DNA from: Thermococcus sp. M39
GTDB lineage: Archaea; Methanobacteriota_B; Thermococci; Thermococcales; Thermococcaceae
DNA length: 64,000 nt
Assembly (NCBI RefSeq): GCF_012027325.1
Contig: NZ_SNUG01000003.1
Span: forward strand, 186,001 to 250,000
Direction of reading: 5' to 3'
Both the position numbers and the translations under genes were made by a program. Under the pieces are notes generated by a model. The model had not been told where the DNA came from. It saw only the letters and a program-made list of their open reading frames with translations, and made no database searches. Shown one piece after another: positions 39,184-47,518 of the stretch; position 1 is the first letter of the stretch; each line of letters starts with the position of its first letter.

Positions 39184-40071
39184 TCATTCTAAGAGCTTTT
39201 CAATTTCTTCCTTTAGTCTTTCAATCTTTTCTTTGAGCTCTTCGAACTTGATCTTGTATGACTCAAGCTCCTCAATTCTCTTTCTCAGCTCTTCGTTCTC
39301 TTTGCTTAATTCCTCAAGCTTCTTCTCAAGCTCCTCTTTTGCTGCTGTCAGCTCCTTGACTATCTTTTCCAGCTTTTCTACTTCCTCCTCCTTAGCCTTA
39401 AGCTTCTCTTCAAGCTCCTTGATTTTGGTCTCGTCAAATTTCTTCGCCTGAAGTTCCATGAGCTTAACCTTTGCCTCGCTCAGCTCCTTTTCTAGCTCTT
39501 TCTTCTCCCTCTTAACTTTTTCAAGCTCTGCTTTTGTCTCCTCAAGCTCTCTCCTTAATTTTTCAATCTCTTCCCTAGCTTTCTCTAAGCTCTCAAGCTC
39601 CACTGTCTGCTTCATCTTCTCAAGCTCTTCTTTAAGCTTCTCGTACTCAAACTTGAGCTTCTCATACTCGTGCATTAATTTTTCGTATTCTTCCTTAGCG
39701 ATTACTTCTTTCAGTCCACCTTTCTCGATCATTTCAATTGTCTTAATGAGCTCGTCGAGCTTTCCTTGCTTGATTAATTCATAAGTCTCTCTAACTAATT
39801 GTCCAGCTTTGCTCTCGCCCTTGAGGTGCTTTCTTATTGTTTGCTCAGTCCTTCCTAATTCCCTTGCAATCTCGCTAACTGTCATTCCAGCCTTTTCTCT
39901 CGCAATAGCACCAGCAGCAACTGCTAAGCTGTCAACCCACGTCAATCTTTCGGCTGGGTCTTTGATAAGCTCAATTACCTCTGGTCTGAAAAGTGTTGCA
40001 AATAAGAGAATGCTCTCAAGCTGATGAATCTCTTGTCTTCCAATTGGGTTGAGTGGGACCTCAATTGCCAT
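39184..40071 (-). CDS. HTH protein with long coiled coil, KaiC-linked
   Basis: A 295-residue protein. The amino part (about 1-75) is helical; an HTH-like segment, GMTVSEIARELGRTEQTIRK, follows at about 60-80; then residues about 110-295 are an uninterrupted charged coiled coil. The amino domain matches my memory of the near-KaiC regulatory domain (TIGR03879), found next to archaeal KaiC genes, and here it lies nine bases after one. Likely role: a DNA-binding or scaffold partner of that ATPase. The ATG at 40069-40071 follows GAGGTGA. It is convergent with speH, with only three bases between. Confidence 0.85.
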   Translation of the reverse strand: MAIEVPLNPIGRQEIHQLESILLFATLFRPEVIELIKDPAERLTWVDSLAVAAGAIAREKAGMTVSEIARELGRTEQTIRKHLKGESKAGQLVRETYELIKQGKLDELIKTIEMIEKGGLKEVIAKEEYEKLMHEYEKLKFEYEKLKEELEKMKQTVELESLEKAREEIEKLRRELEETKAELEKVKREKKELEKELSEAKVKLMELQAKKFDETKIKELEEKLKAKEEEVEKLEKIVKELTAAKEELEKKLEELSKENEELRKRIEELESYKIKFEELKEKIERLKEEIEKLLE

Positions 40072-40090
40072 ATCTCTCACCTCCTACACT

Positions 40091-40834
40091 TCACATCTCT
40101 AAAACTCTACCTCTCTTCAATACTTTGTCATGGTAGACAATTATTCCTTTGTCAGTAATGTCAAATGGATGCCTCCTCATTGAGTGTGATGTTCCTCTCA
40201 TCTTCCAGACGATTAATGAACGCTTGAGCTCACCATCAATCTCATCAAGGTCAAGCCTTATGATGCCATCAACACCGTGCTCAACTCCAGGTCCACCGAA
40301 TCCTCTCTCACCAACACTGATCTGGCTCACAAAGATTGATGTACATCCTGTTCCGGCTAAAACTCTCTTGAGCTGTAAGATTATACTTCTCGCCATGGCT
40401 GGCTTGTTTATGTAGAGAGTTGTGACTGAGTCAACAACAACTCTCTTTGCTCCAATGTCTCTAATTGCTTGTCTCAAAACATCAATGAACTCTCTAAGGT
40501 CTGTCAAGTCGTGGACAATATACTTTTCATATTCTTTTGACTTTCCAATTCCAGCCGTAAAGGCATCAATCATTGCGAATAATCCCTCTTCTTCATATTT
40601 TTTCACATCCCAGCCAAATTGAGCCATGTTCTGCCTCACTTGGACTGGATGTTCTTCCAAAGCAACATATATGCCAGGCTCACCCATTTGAAGACCGTTC
40701 CATAAGAACTGCTGACTGAAAATTGTCTTACCAGTTCCTGGCCCACCGCTTAGTAAAACGACGTTCCTCTCTGGTATACCCCCATGAAGTATTTCATCCA
40801 TTCCCGGAATTCCCGTCTTAACGCGCTTAACCAT
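40091..40834 (-). CDS. KaiC-like RecA-superfamily ATPase (KaiC_arch_3 type)
   Basis: Third KaiC-like protein of the window, 247 residues. Walker A is GGPGTGKT (about 30-37), the acidic motif is ALEE, Walker B is VVVDS, and the carboxyl segment is [17 protein letters not shown]. All catalytic residues are present. The start is the ATG at 40832-40834 following GGTGG; upstream in-frame codons to 40855 are inside or before that site. It is co-transcribed with the coiled-coil HTH protein. An inverted repeat lies 41 bases upstream. Confidence 0.9.
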   Translation of the reverse strand: MVKRVKTGIPGMDEILHGGIPERNVVLLSGGPGTGKTIFSQQFLWNGLQMGEPGIYVALEEHPVQVRQNMAQFGWDVKKYEEEGLFAMIDAFTAGIGKSKEYEKYIVHDLTDLREFIDVLRQAIRDIGAKRVVVDSVTTLYINKPAMARSIILQLKRVLAGTGCTSIFVSQISVGERGFGGPGVEHGVDGIIRLDLDEIDGELKRSLIVWKMRGTSHSMRRHPFDITDKGIIVYHDKVLKRGRVLEM

Positions 40835-40874
40835 CTCCACCACCCCCATCATCAAAATTAGGTTATTTTAACAT

Positions 40875-40894
40875 AATCAGAAAAAGCTCTGATT
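40875..40894. promoter_or_regulatory. inverted repeat in the KaiC promoter region
   Basis: AATCAGA and TCTGATT, seven-base arms with a six-base spacer, between TATA-like sequences (CTTTTATATACC, 40925-40936 on the minus strand) and the KaiC start. It could be an operator or a leader hairpin. Confidence 0.35.
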
Positions 40895-40936
40895 TTAATT
40901 ACCAAAATATACTATAAACGTAGAGGTATATAAAAG

Positions 40937-41443
40937 TTACGCTTTTTTGTGCCGCCGTATAAACTCCCCAACATCTGTAATGTTTTTAATAAAGCTCCTC
41001 TCACTATTTGGTTGAATTCTGCCAATTCCCAAAATCACTCCATTCTCATCGAAGAGAACAAGCTTTTTTGTACCTTCCCATTTGTATTCTTTAATGCCCC
41101 TTTTTGGAACATCTTTGCCCGTTGTGAAAAGGAAAGCAGCCTTTGGCTTCAAGATTGCATAGTTCTTTTTGATATCAACGAAGTAGAAGAACTCAATGTT
41201 TGGATAGAATTTCTCCACCAAATTTTCATCAACCTTTATTGTTCCAACAAAAGTTCCAAAGGAATAGGGCTTGAGCTTTAGATTTTCAATCTCTCTCCAA
41301 ACTTCCTCGTTTACAGCATAAACATCTCTGAATTTGCCTTCAACAACTGCAAAAAAGCTGTGCCTAAGTTCGCCATATTTTTCTGCTTCTCTCAAAATTA
41401 AGTCAAACTCCCATGAGGAAACTCTTCGATATCTAAGCTCCAT
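40937..41443 (-). CDS. PUA-domain protein, NIP7-like
   Basis: A 168-residue protein with an alpha/beta amino domain followed by a PUA-like RNA-binding segment ([20 protein letters not shown], then [18 protein letters not shown]). The layout resembles archaeal NIP7-type pre-PUA plus PUA proteins of ribosome assembly or RNA modification; that assignment is from memory. The start is the ATG at 41441-41443, after GGTGTTGGG; the TTG at 41467 would place the site inside the gene. It is alone, upstream of the KaiC promoter. Confidence 0.72.
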   Translation of the reverse strand: MELRYRRVSSWEFDLILREAEKYGELRHSFFAVVEGKFRDVYAVNEEVWREIENLKLKPYSFGTFVGTIKVDENLVEKFYPNIEFFYFVDIKKNYAILKPKAAFLFTTGKDVPKRGIKEYKWEGTKKLVLFDENGVILGIGRIQPNSERSFIKNITDVGEFIRRHKKA

Positions 41444-41567
41444 CCCAACACCTAATATGAATTTCAAAAGCGGAGGTTATAAGCCTTCAGCATGTAATTT
41501 GGTAATAGACTATAAGTATCGCCGAGATTATTTGTCAAGTTTTTGATTCTTTTCCACTCTTAAGCTG

Positions 41568-41848
41568 CTAAATTAAATCCTTATCCGGGCCTATATCGTT
41601 GAGTTTCAAATCTTTCAAATTCATTCCGAGTTCGAGAGATTCTGCTGTTTGCTGAATTATTGATATTACCTCATTAAAAGCCATTAGTCTTCCTAATGCA
41701 TACATATATCCTCCCATATCTTTGTCTTTGCATTTTTCAGCTTCATCTTTTTCTTTTTAGCCTCTAAAGCCCTCTCTTTAATAGCTTCACATAGTTTCAT
41801 AAATAAATGTCTTGTAGCATATCTATATCCACATTTTCCAAATTCCAT
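41568..41848 (-). pseudogene. small conserved-looking gene broken by one frameshift
   Basis: Minus-strand ATG at 41846-41848, preceded by GAGG, opens a frame (MEFGKCGYRYATRHLFMK...) that runs into an A-rich stretch near 41745-41755 and then a stop. Moving one frame at that stretch continues in protein-like sequence (...GGYMYALGRLMAFNEVISII..., then ...LNDIGPDKDLI) to a TAG at 41568-41570. The total is 281 bases, two more than a multiple of three, so a single one-base loss or two-base gain explains it. It is either a pseudogene or a sequencing error in an A run. I do not recognise the family. Confidence 0.55.
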
Positions 41849-41958
41849 CACCTCTTGTTCTTATTCCTCTACACTTTCTATGGAATACTCCTAGAGAGGA
41901 TAAAACTTTCGCTAAAATTGACTTAATCCTAATAACACGAAGCCATGAGCATAAACCC

Positions 41959-43227
41959 TCATAGTCCACTATACCTCAGCGTTATCACTGAAACTCCAAG
42001 TAAGAGAATTGACAGAGAAAAGTTTGTCTCAAAACCAAAGAGCTCTACTAAAATACCACTTGCCAAGTTCCCTATAATTGCTCCAAGAGAGCTTATCAAG
42101 TTGTATGTTCCAATCAGTGTTCCTCTCTCTTTTTCCGGAGCATTCTTAGAGATTACCAATGTTGTTGATATCCCTATATATGCCCACGTGTAACCAGCTA
42201 AAAAGTAGGAGATAAAAGCCAAAAGTAAGAACTTTATCCCACTAAGTTTCAATGCAAAGAGCAAAATCACAAACCCAGCGATCCTAAACATCAGGGCATT
42301 TCTAAGCACCGATATACAACTTTTTGTCTTCAGCTCCATCCCAACCCTTGTATACATGTAAGCTGAGATTGCTGAATTACCCACGCTCATTAAGTATACC
42401 ACTGAAGCTGTATAACCCCTATCTTTTAGAAGAACCGGAAACTGAGTAAAATACAACATTCCACCAATCCAGAACAAAAAAGTTGAAAGATAAAATATTT
42501 TGAATTTCCCACATGAAAAGTGAGGCATGTGAATAATCATATTTGGAAGGTATCTAAACTTCTCAATAACATATCCAAAATACACGCCAAGAATCTTTCT
42601 ATCAATGTGTAAGGGAACCTCTCTAATCACCTTAATTCCCCAAGGAACAGAGATAAGACCAATCACACCAAGCACTATAAATATCTCCCTAATGCTCAAG
42701 AATTGTGAGAGCACAAAACCAATCATTAATCCTATAACCCAAGCCCATCCACAAATTTCATTGAACTTCCCTATAGCATAATCCCAATCCTCAAATCGAA
42801 AGCTCTTAGTTATTATTAGGATTGGTATTGGAATTGTGGATGCAATGAAAAATGAATAGATAGCATTCGTTAAAATCACCTGAGGCACGGACCTGTTTAA
42901 TACAAAGACAAATGTCATCAATGCTGAACCCAAAAATCCTATGATAAGGAAAACTTTTCTCCTATTTAACTTATCAGATAGTTTTCCCCAAAACAGTCCT
43001 CCAAGCATTGAAAAGCTACTTCCAACAGCGGTAACTACACCAACCTCGGAAGGGCCACCTCCAACAGCTAACGTTAGGAGAGGAATCAAAGGAGCTGTAC
43101 CACCAGTTGATATCTTAAAAGGCACAAAAGAATAGAACCACTTTGAGTTGTTAGGTCTCTTCCTCATTTGAGCAGCCTTTTCAAGGCTCTTCAATGTTGC
43201 TCTTTCCCTCTTCATTGAACGCTTCAT
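41959..43227 (-). CDS. MFS transporter
   Basis: A major facilitator protein of 422 residues with about 12 membrane helices. The loop between helices 2 and 3 has the MFS motif GKLSDKLNRRK. A basic cytoplasmic amino tail of about 25 residues precedes helix 1. The substrate is unknown. The start is the ATG at 43225-43227 with GGGGTG nine bases upstream; the GTG at 43236 is inside that site. The next gene up is the acidic small protein on the same strand. Confidence 0.9.
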   Translation of the reverse strand: MKRSMKRERATLKSLEKAAQMRKRPNNSKWFYSFVPFKISTGGTAPLIPLLTLAVGGGPSEVGVVTAVGSSFSMLGGLFWGKLSDKLNRRKVFLIIGFLGSALMTFVFVLNRSVPQVILTNAIYSFFIASTIPIPILIITKSFRFEDWDYAIGKFNEICGWAWVIGLMIGFVLSQFLSIREIFIVLGVIGLISVPWGIKVIREVPLHIDRKILGVYFGYVIEKFRYLPNMIIHMPHFSCGKFKIFYLSTFLFWIGGMLYFTQFPVLLKDRGYTASVVYLMSVGNSAISAYMYTRVGMELKTKSCISVLRNALMFRIAGFVILLFALKLSGIKFLLLAFISYFLAGYTWAYIGISTTLVISKNAPEKERGTLIGTYNLISSLGAIIGNLASGILVELFGFETNFSLSILLLGVSVITLRYSGL

Positions 43228-43286
43228 GAAAAACACCCCAATATCAAAGAAAAAATGAGAACATAAAAAGAGGAGAAAGAGAAAAG

Positions 43287-43466
43287 CTACCAGTCTTCAT
43301 CTTCTTCATCAATATCCCAATCTTCGGACTCATCCCAACTTTCTTCTTCAAAGTCCTCGTCTTCTTCCCAGCTTTCCTCTTCAAATTCTTCTTCCTCAAA
43401 TTCTTCTTCTATAATTGGCTCCTCTTCGTATTCCTCAACTTTTTTCTGTCTCTTTGGAGGTTGCAT
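43287..43466 (-). CDS. highly acidic small protein
   Basis: A 59-residue protein. After a short basic start (PPKRQKK) nearly every residue is Glu or Asp, with regularly spaced Trp and Phe (repeats like EEESW and ESEDW), so it is strongly negative and probably disordered. The ATG at 43464-43466 lies six bases after a perfect GGAGGTG; the GTG at 43475 is part of it. No family is recognised. It may mimic nucleic acid or bind a basic protein; this is speculation. Confidence 0.72.
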   Translation of the reverse strand: MQPPKRQKKVEEYEEEPIIEEEFEEEEFEEESWEEDEDFEEESWDESEDWDIDEEDEDW

Positions 43467-43621
43467 TTGAGACACCTCCCGCCCCCGAGGGGCATCAATA
43501 TTGGTAAAACTTGGGTTTATAAACTTTTTGCTAGATAATGTTGATTCTCAGCCGAGAACTAAAAATTTTAGGGTAGATTAACAAAGTTAACACAAAATAA
43601 AAGCCTCACCTAGGAGAAAGG

Positions 43622-43630
43622 TTTATATAC
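43622..43630 (+). promoter_or_regulatory. strong TATA box before the PLP/DUF1611 operon
   Basis: AAAGGTTTATATACC has a good BRE/TATA match. It predicts a start near 43655 and a leader of about 90 bases to the ATG at 43746. A nearer, weaker box (AATATAACC, about 43703) is also possible. Confidence 0.6.
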
Positions 43631-43745
43631 CCATAACTTACCGTAAATTGGACAACTCCAAATCTTAAAGAATCAGGCTATAGTAAACCAAGATTAGAGC
43701 AATATAACCTTATTAATATTAGAATTGAGAGATTTGGTGGGAGAT

Positions 43746-44060
43746 ATGGAGGACAAAGAAAGCTCCGATAGTGAGACACCACTCATAAGAGCCAGAAAAT
43801 TGGAACAGTACGTGGGAATATCAAAAATATACCCCAAGTTCAAGTTCATGAATCCTACTGGAACCCACAAGGATAAAAATGCGCTCAAAGCGATACATGA
43901 TTCTAACGGTTACATATTTGAATTTTCAGATGATCATGCTGAAATTTTGTATAAGCTTGAGAACATTAAAGCTCTTCCCGCATCTGCTTTAGTCTTGACG
44001 GGTTTAGTGAAATTTGTGAAAAAGTTTGGTGTAGATGGCAAAATTTTGTGCTTATCTTAA
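43746..44060 (+). CDS. shortened threonine-synthase-like PLP-fold protein
   Basis: A 104-residue protein whose ends match fold type II PLP enzymes but whose middle is missing. Residues 10-45 (TPLIRARKLEQYVGI...NPTGTHKDK) match the threonine-synthase amino region with the PLP lysine at Lys42. Residues 55-90 (GYIFEFSDDHAEIL...ALPASALVLTGL) match the carboxyl region. About 250-300 residues that would carry the phosphate loop and most of the active site are absent, with no stop or frameshift. It cannot be a normal catalyst; it may be an in-frame deletion relic or a new small protein. The ATG at 43746 follows GGTGGGAG. It is the first gene of the DUF1611 operon. Confidence 0.7.
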   Translation: MEDKESSDSETPLIRARKLEQYVGISKIYPKFKFMNPTGTHKDKNALKAIHDSNGYIFEFSDDHAEILYKLENIKALPASALVLTGLVKFVKKFGVDGKILCLS

Positions 44061-44075
44061 CTGGAGGGTTTAACG

Positions 44076-45170
44076 ATGGAAAAAACCCTAATACTGGCTG
44101 AAGGTAGATATAACACAACAGATGGGAAGACTGCACATGGTCTGGTTAGGTACTCCAAAAGGTTCCGTATTGTTGGTGTTATAGACTCAACACTCTCTGG
44201 GAAAGATGCAGGTGAAGTTTTGGATGGTATTCCACGGGGAATTCCAATATATGGAAGCTTTGAAGAAGCAATCTCTGAGAATCCAGATGTCAAATACCTA
44301 ATAATTGGAGTCGCTACCCCCGGAGGATACCTGCCCAAGGTGTATCGTGACATAATAAAGAAAGCTATTAAACGGGGCATTAACATTGTCAATGGCCTCC
44401 ATAACTTCTTAAGTGATGATCCAGAATTTTCTCGTCTTGCAAAGCGCTATAAAGTCGAACTAATTGATGTGAGGAAGCTATATCAGGACATGAAAATTCC
44501 ATTCACTGGAAAAATTAACGAAGTTACCTCAATTAAAGTTGCTGTCCTCGGAACTGATGGAGCAATAGGAAAAAGGACAACTGCAATAATGCTCCATGAA
44601 GCATTTGAGAGACTTGGAAAGAAAAGTGTCTTCGTTGCAATGGGACAAACCGGCTGGATGCAGGGAGCTAAATACTGCATAGTTATGGACTCCATAATCA
44701 ACGATTTTGTTGCTGGCGCAATAGAAGATATCATATGGCGGGCATGGAAGGAAGAAAATCCAGATGTCATAGTTACACATGGCGAAGGCTCCCTTCTTCA
44801 TCCCGCATATCCAGGAGGTTTTGAGCTTATAGCTGCAGGGAGGCCTGATTACATAATCCTCCAGCATGCACCTATGAGGAAACACTTCGATGACTTTCCT
44901 CAGTATGAAATTCCACCACTTGAAAGGTATATCCAGCTCATAGAGCTTCTCTCTGGAAAAAAGCCAATAGCAATAACGATAAATTCGGAAAAAATGACAA
45001 AGGAGGAAGCTCTGAAAAAAGCAAGAGAAATAGAGATTCAGTATGGAATAATGACCAGAGTACCGCTTTATGAAGGTGTTGAAGACATAGCAAAAGCAAT
45101 TATTGAAGATGCAGAGAAAATAAAAGTTTCCATTGGAGTGGAAGAAAGTGTTCAGCCTCAAGTGCTTTGA
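44076..45170 (+). CDS. DUF1611 P-loop protein (DgcN-like)
   Basis: A 364-residue protein with an amino-terminal Rossmann-like domain (about 1-150) and a P-loop NTPase-like domain with GTDGAIGKRT at 159-168 and THGEGSLLHPAYPG at 234-247. DUF1611 proteins in bacteria sit next to dipeptide epimerases. From memory, one (DgcN) was shown to acetylate D-glutamate in a D-glutamate catabolic pathway. Here the neighbours are a PP-loop protein and a GNAT enzyme instead. The ATG at 44076 follows GGAGGGT. It overlaps the next gene by 23 bases. Confidence 0.88.
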   Translation: MEKTLILAEGRYNTTDGKTAHGLVRYSKRFRIVGVIDSTLSGKDAGEVLDGIPRGIPIYGSFEEAISENPDVKYLIIGVATPGGYLPKVYRDIIKKAIKRGINIVNGLHNFLSDDPEFSRLAKRYKVELIDVRKLYQDMKIPFTGKINEVTSIKVAVLGTDGAIGKRTTAIMLHEAFERLGKKSVFVAMGQTGWMQGAKYCIVMDSIINDFVAGAIEDIIWRAWKEENPDVIVTHGEGSLLHPAYPGGFELIAAGRPDYIILQHAPMRKHFDDFPQYEIPPLERYIQLIELLSGKKPIAITINSEKMTKEEALKKAREIEIQYGIMTRVPLYEGVEDIAKAIIEDAEKIKVSIGVEESVQPQVL

Positions 45171-46584
45171 TTACATTATTATCGAAAAGCCTAAGATAGA
45201 ATCAAGAAGGATCTCTGCTTTCTACATTATTTCGATAGATGGAGAGGAAAAGAAATTTAAGCTAATACACCACTATCCAGAAAGAATACCAAAAATAGAT
45301 TTATTCGCTAAGCTGATGACAATAACACCGGCAATCAACTATGGGCTCTTCACACCGCTCATATATTTTGATTTCCCCCTCGATGAGAGAGACATACAAT
45401 TCTTTAGAGACATGATGGAAATAACTGCAAGAGATATATTTGTTAACAGGATAGCAAAGAAAACAGGCTTTGTTAAAGAGGAATTCATTCCGAAAGAGAT
45501 TACACCAAAAATGGCAGAGCCGATGGCACAGATAAAGGCAGAAGAAGTGATACACGAAGATATAAAATTTGAACCCGATTATAAAAAGTGCGCAGTAATG
45601 TTAAGTGGGGGCAAAGAAAGCCTGCTTACATACGGTTTAATGAAAGAAATAGGCTGTGAAGTTTATCCATTCTTTTTTAATGAGTCAGGAGGACACTGGA
45701 AGGTTGCGCTGACTGCTTATAAATGGTTCATCAATAATGAACCAAATACAAGGAAGGTTTGGAGCAACGTTGACAGGCTCTATAATTTCATCGAAAGCAG
45801 CATGAGGATATTAAAAAACATTCGCAAACCAAAAGCAGAAGTTTATCCAATAAGATTGTTCTTTTTTGAACATTATGTTTTCTCATTCTTGCCTCTAATA
45901 TACAAGTATAACATCGGAAACATTCTCCTCGGAAATGAATATGATGACCCAAGAGGACTCAGCTATGAATTTCATGGAATTTCCCACTTCTATGCAGTCT
46001 TTGACCAGAGCCAATATTTTGACAAATACATGACAAGGTGGTTTGAGGAGAGAGGATTAAAAGTGAGACAATGGTCAGTCGTCAGACCTTTGAGCGGATT
46101 AATCGTTGAGAGGATACTTTATACTCGCTATCCAACTTTATTTAGACTCCAACGCAGCTGCCATTCAGTTCACAAGGAAAATGGAGAATATGTGCCCTGC
46201 GGAACGTGCTTTAAATGCAATGGAATTCTAACATTCCTCCTAGCAAATGGGATAGATCCAACTTTAATAAAATACAAACCCAAACATGTTGATACATTAC
46301 CTGAGAGGATAAAAGAGGGCAAGATAAGGCTTGACAAGGATGAGCTTGAGCATTCTCTCTATTTAATAAAACAGAAAAACCCAAACTTTCCAATTGAAGG
46401 AAAACCTCACTGGCATGTTGAGATGCTCCATTTTGATGACAGAAATTCCCATTTTGATAACATTCCGGAGGAATTTAGAGAAGCAATCTACACAATTTTT
46501 GAAAAGTACACGAAAGGGTACGTCTATCTCAAAGATGAGAGATGGATTAGAATCTCACGGGAGGAAGCTCTTTATGGAGTTTAA
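45148..46584 (+). CDS. PP-loop protein with zinc cysteines (QueC/MurL-like)
   Basis: A 478-residue protein. An amino-terminal domain (about 1-145) of unknown type is followed by an N-type ATP-pyrophosphatase-like domain with MLSGGKES (PP-loop at 153-158) and FNESGGHW. Cys338, Cys351, Cys354 and Cys357 (RSCHSV...PCGTCFKC) look like the QueC zinc site. The size and plan also recall MurL, an ATP-using glutamate epimerase acting on a murein precursor; I cannot confirm homology. Likely chemistry is adenylation of a carboxylate. The GTG at 45148 follows GGAGTGG; the TTG at 45133 is possible. It overlaps both neighbours (23 and 11 bases). Confidence 0.82.
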   Translation: MFSLKCFDYIIIEKPKIESRRISAFYIISIDGEEKKFKLIHHYPERIPKIDLFAKLMTITPAINYGLFTPLIYFDFPLDERDIQFFRDMMEITARDIFVNRIAKKTGFVKEEFIPKEITPKMAEPMAQIKAEEVIHEDIKFEPDYKKCAVMLSGGKESLLTYGLMKEIGCEVYPFFFNESGGHWKVALTAYKWFINNEPNTRKVWSNVDRLYNFIESSMRILKNIRKPKAEVYPIRLFFFEHYVFSFLPLIYKYNIGNILLGNEYDDPRGLSYEFHGISHFYAVFDQSQYFDKYMTRWFEERGLKVRQWSVVRPLSGLIVERILYTRYPTLFRLQRSCHSVHKENGEYVPCGTCFKCNGILTFLLANGIDPTLIKYKPKHVDTLPERIKEGKIRLDKDELEHSLYLIKQKNPNFPIEGKPHWHVEMLHFDDRNSHFDNIPEEFREAIYTIFEKYTKGYVYLKDERWIRISREEALYGV

Positions 46585-47020
46585 GATAGTTGATGGAGAG
46601 CAATACCTTGATGAGATCCTTGAATATGATATGCAAGTTAGTAGAGAATTCCTACAATTCGACCTCACAGAAAGAGAATATGTTGAGGCATATTCAGCCG
46701 TTATTAACAAACTATTTTCCGAAGGGAAGCACAAGTTCTTCGCTGCGGTGGATGAAAAAGGAAGATACCTCGGGCATGTGTGGGTATGCATTACAATTGA
46801 TACAGTTGACTATGTAAAAATTGCCTATATCTACGACATCGAAGTGAAAACTAAGGGCATTGGAATTGGTTCAGCACTGCTCAAAAAGGCTGAAGAGTTT
46901 GCAAAAGAAAATGATGCAAGAAAAATAGTCTTGCGTGTAGAGATTAATAACCCAGCACTAGACTGGTATAAAAGGAGAGGATACAATGAAAGAGCCGTGA
47001 TTATGGAAAAACTACTTTAA
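46574..47020 (+). CDS. GNAT-family N-acetyltransferase
   Basis: A 148-residue acetyltransferase with acetyl-CoA motif A in DIEVKTKGIGIGSALLKKAEEF and motif B around NNPALDWYKRRGYNE. The acceptor is unknown; from context it may acetylate an amino acid or a peptide-like product of the two preceding enzymes. The start is the ATG at 46574, with GGAGG ten bases upstream inside the preceding gene. The longer frame from 46394 only shadows that gene. The last nine bases overlap the convergent Cys-cluster gene. Confidence 0.9.
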   Translation: MEFKIVDGEQYLDEILEYDMQVSREFLQFDLTEREYVEAYSAVINKLFSEGKHKFFAAVDEKGRYLGHVWVCITIDTVDYVKIAYIYDIEVKTKGIGIGSALLKKAEEFAKENDARKIVLRVEINNPALDWYKRRGYNERAVIMEKLL

Positions 47021-47509
47021 AATATCCATAAAGCCATCCAAATCAGCCTTATCAAACTCCTCCTTGAATTTCAAACCGAGCTCGGCTATCTCTTCTCTTG
47101 TGATGATTTCTTTTCCTTCCCCTATTCCGGGACAGCTTTCATCATAATACAGCCAGAGCTTTTCCCCTTTATATTCAAAAGGCTCTTCCCCTTCAACGCC
47201 CAGAGGTTTGTGAGAAACCATAAAAGGATAAATCTGACAAACTAGGGGATTGTAGTCATGGATTTTGCATTTGCCCGTCTCTGGGTCATGAAATACACAG
47301 CCCAAATCCCACTCTCTGTAAGCCAAGACAAACCTAATTTTTCCGTTTTCAGCTGTGAAGAGAACGAAGTCTTGAGGATCATGGCTATGCTCTGCTATAC
47401 GTTTTATGTCGTAAAGTGTGAGGTAGATAAACCTCCCACGGCAGCAATCTATACAGAATTTGCACTCAAATTTAACATCACTTTTGAGAGGTTTGGGTTT
47501 AAATCTCAT
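47012..47509 (-). CDS. YkgJ-family cysteine-cluster protein
   Basis: A 165-residue protein with conserved cysteines in FECKFCIDCCRG, DLGCVFHDPETGKCKIHDYNPLVCQIYPF and SCPG, the pattern of the UPF0153/YkgJ family, which binds zinc or iron-sulfur. Function is not established. The ATG at 47509 follows GAGGTGAG. It lies nine bases after elp3 on the same strand and overlaps the GNAT end tail to tail. Confidence 0.88.
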   Translation of the reverse strand: MRFKPKPLKSDVKFECKFCIDCCRGRFIYLTLYDIKRIAEHSHDPQDFVLFTAENGKIRFVLAYREWDLGCVFHDPETGKCKIHDYNPLVCQIYPFMVSHKPLGVEGEEPFEYKGEKLWLYYDESCPGIGEGKEIITREEIAELGLKFKEEFDKADLDGFMDILK

Positions 47510-47518
47510 TGACTCACC

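Noticed and set aside
39233-40024. Long Ser/Leu-rich plus-strand frames
   Set aside because: They are the antisense shadow of the coiled-coil gene (Glu/Lys codons read backwards).
46394-46573. Amino-terminal extension of the GNAT protein
   Set aside because: This stretch is the PP-loop gene in another frame; the ribosome binding site and homology start at 46574.
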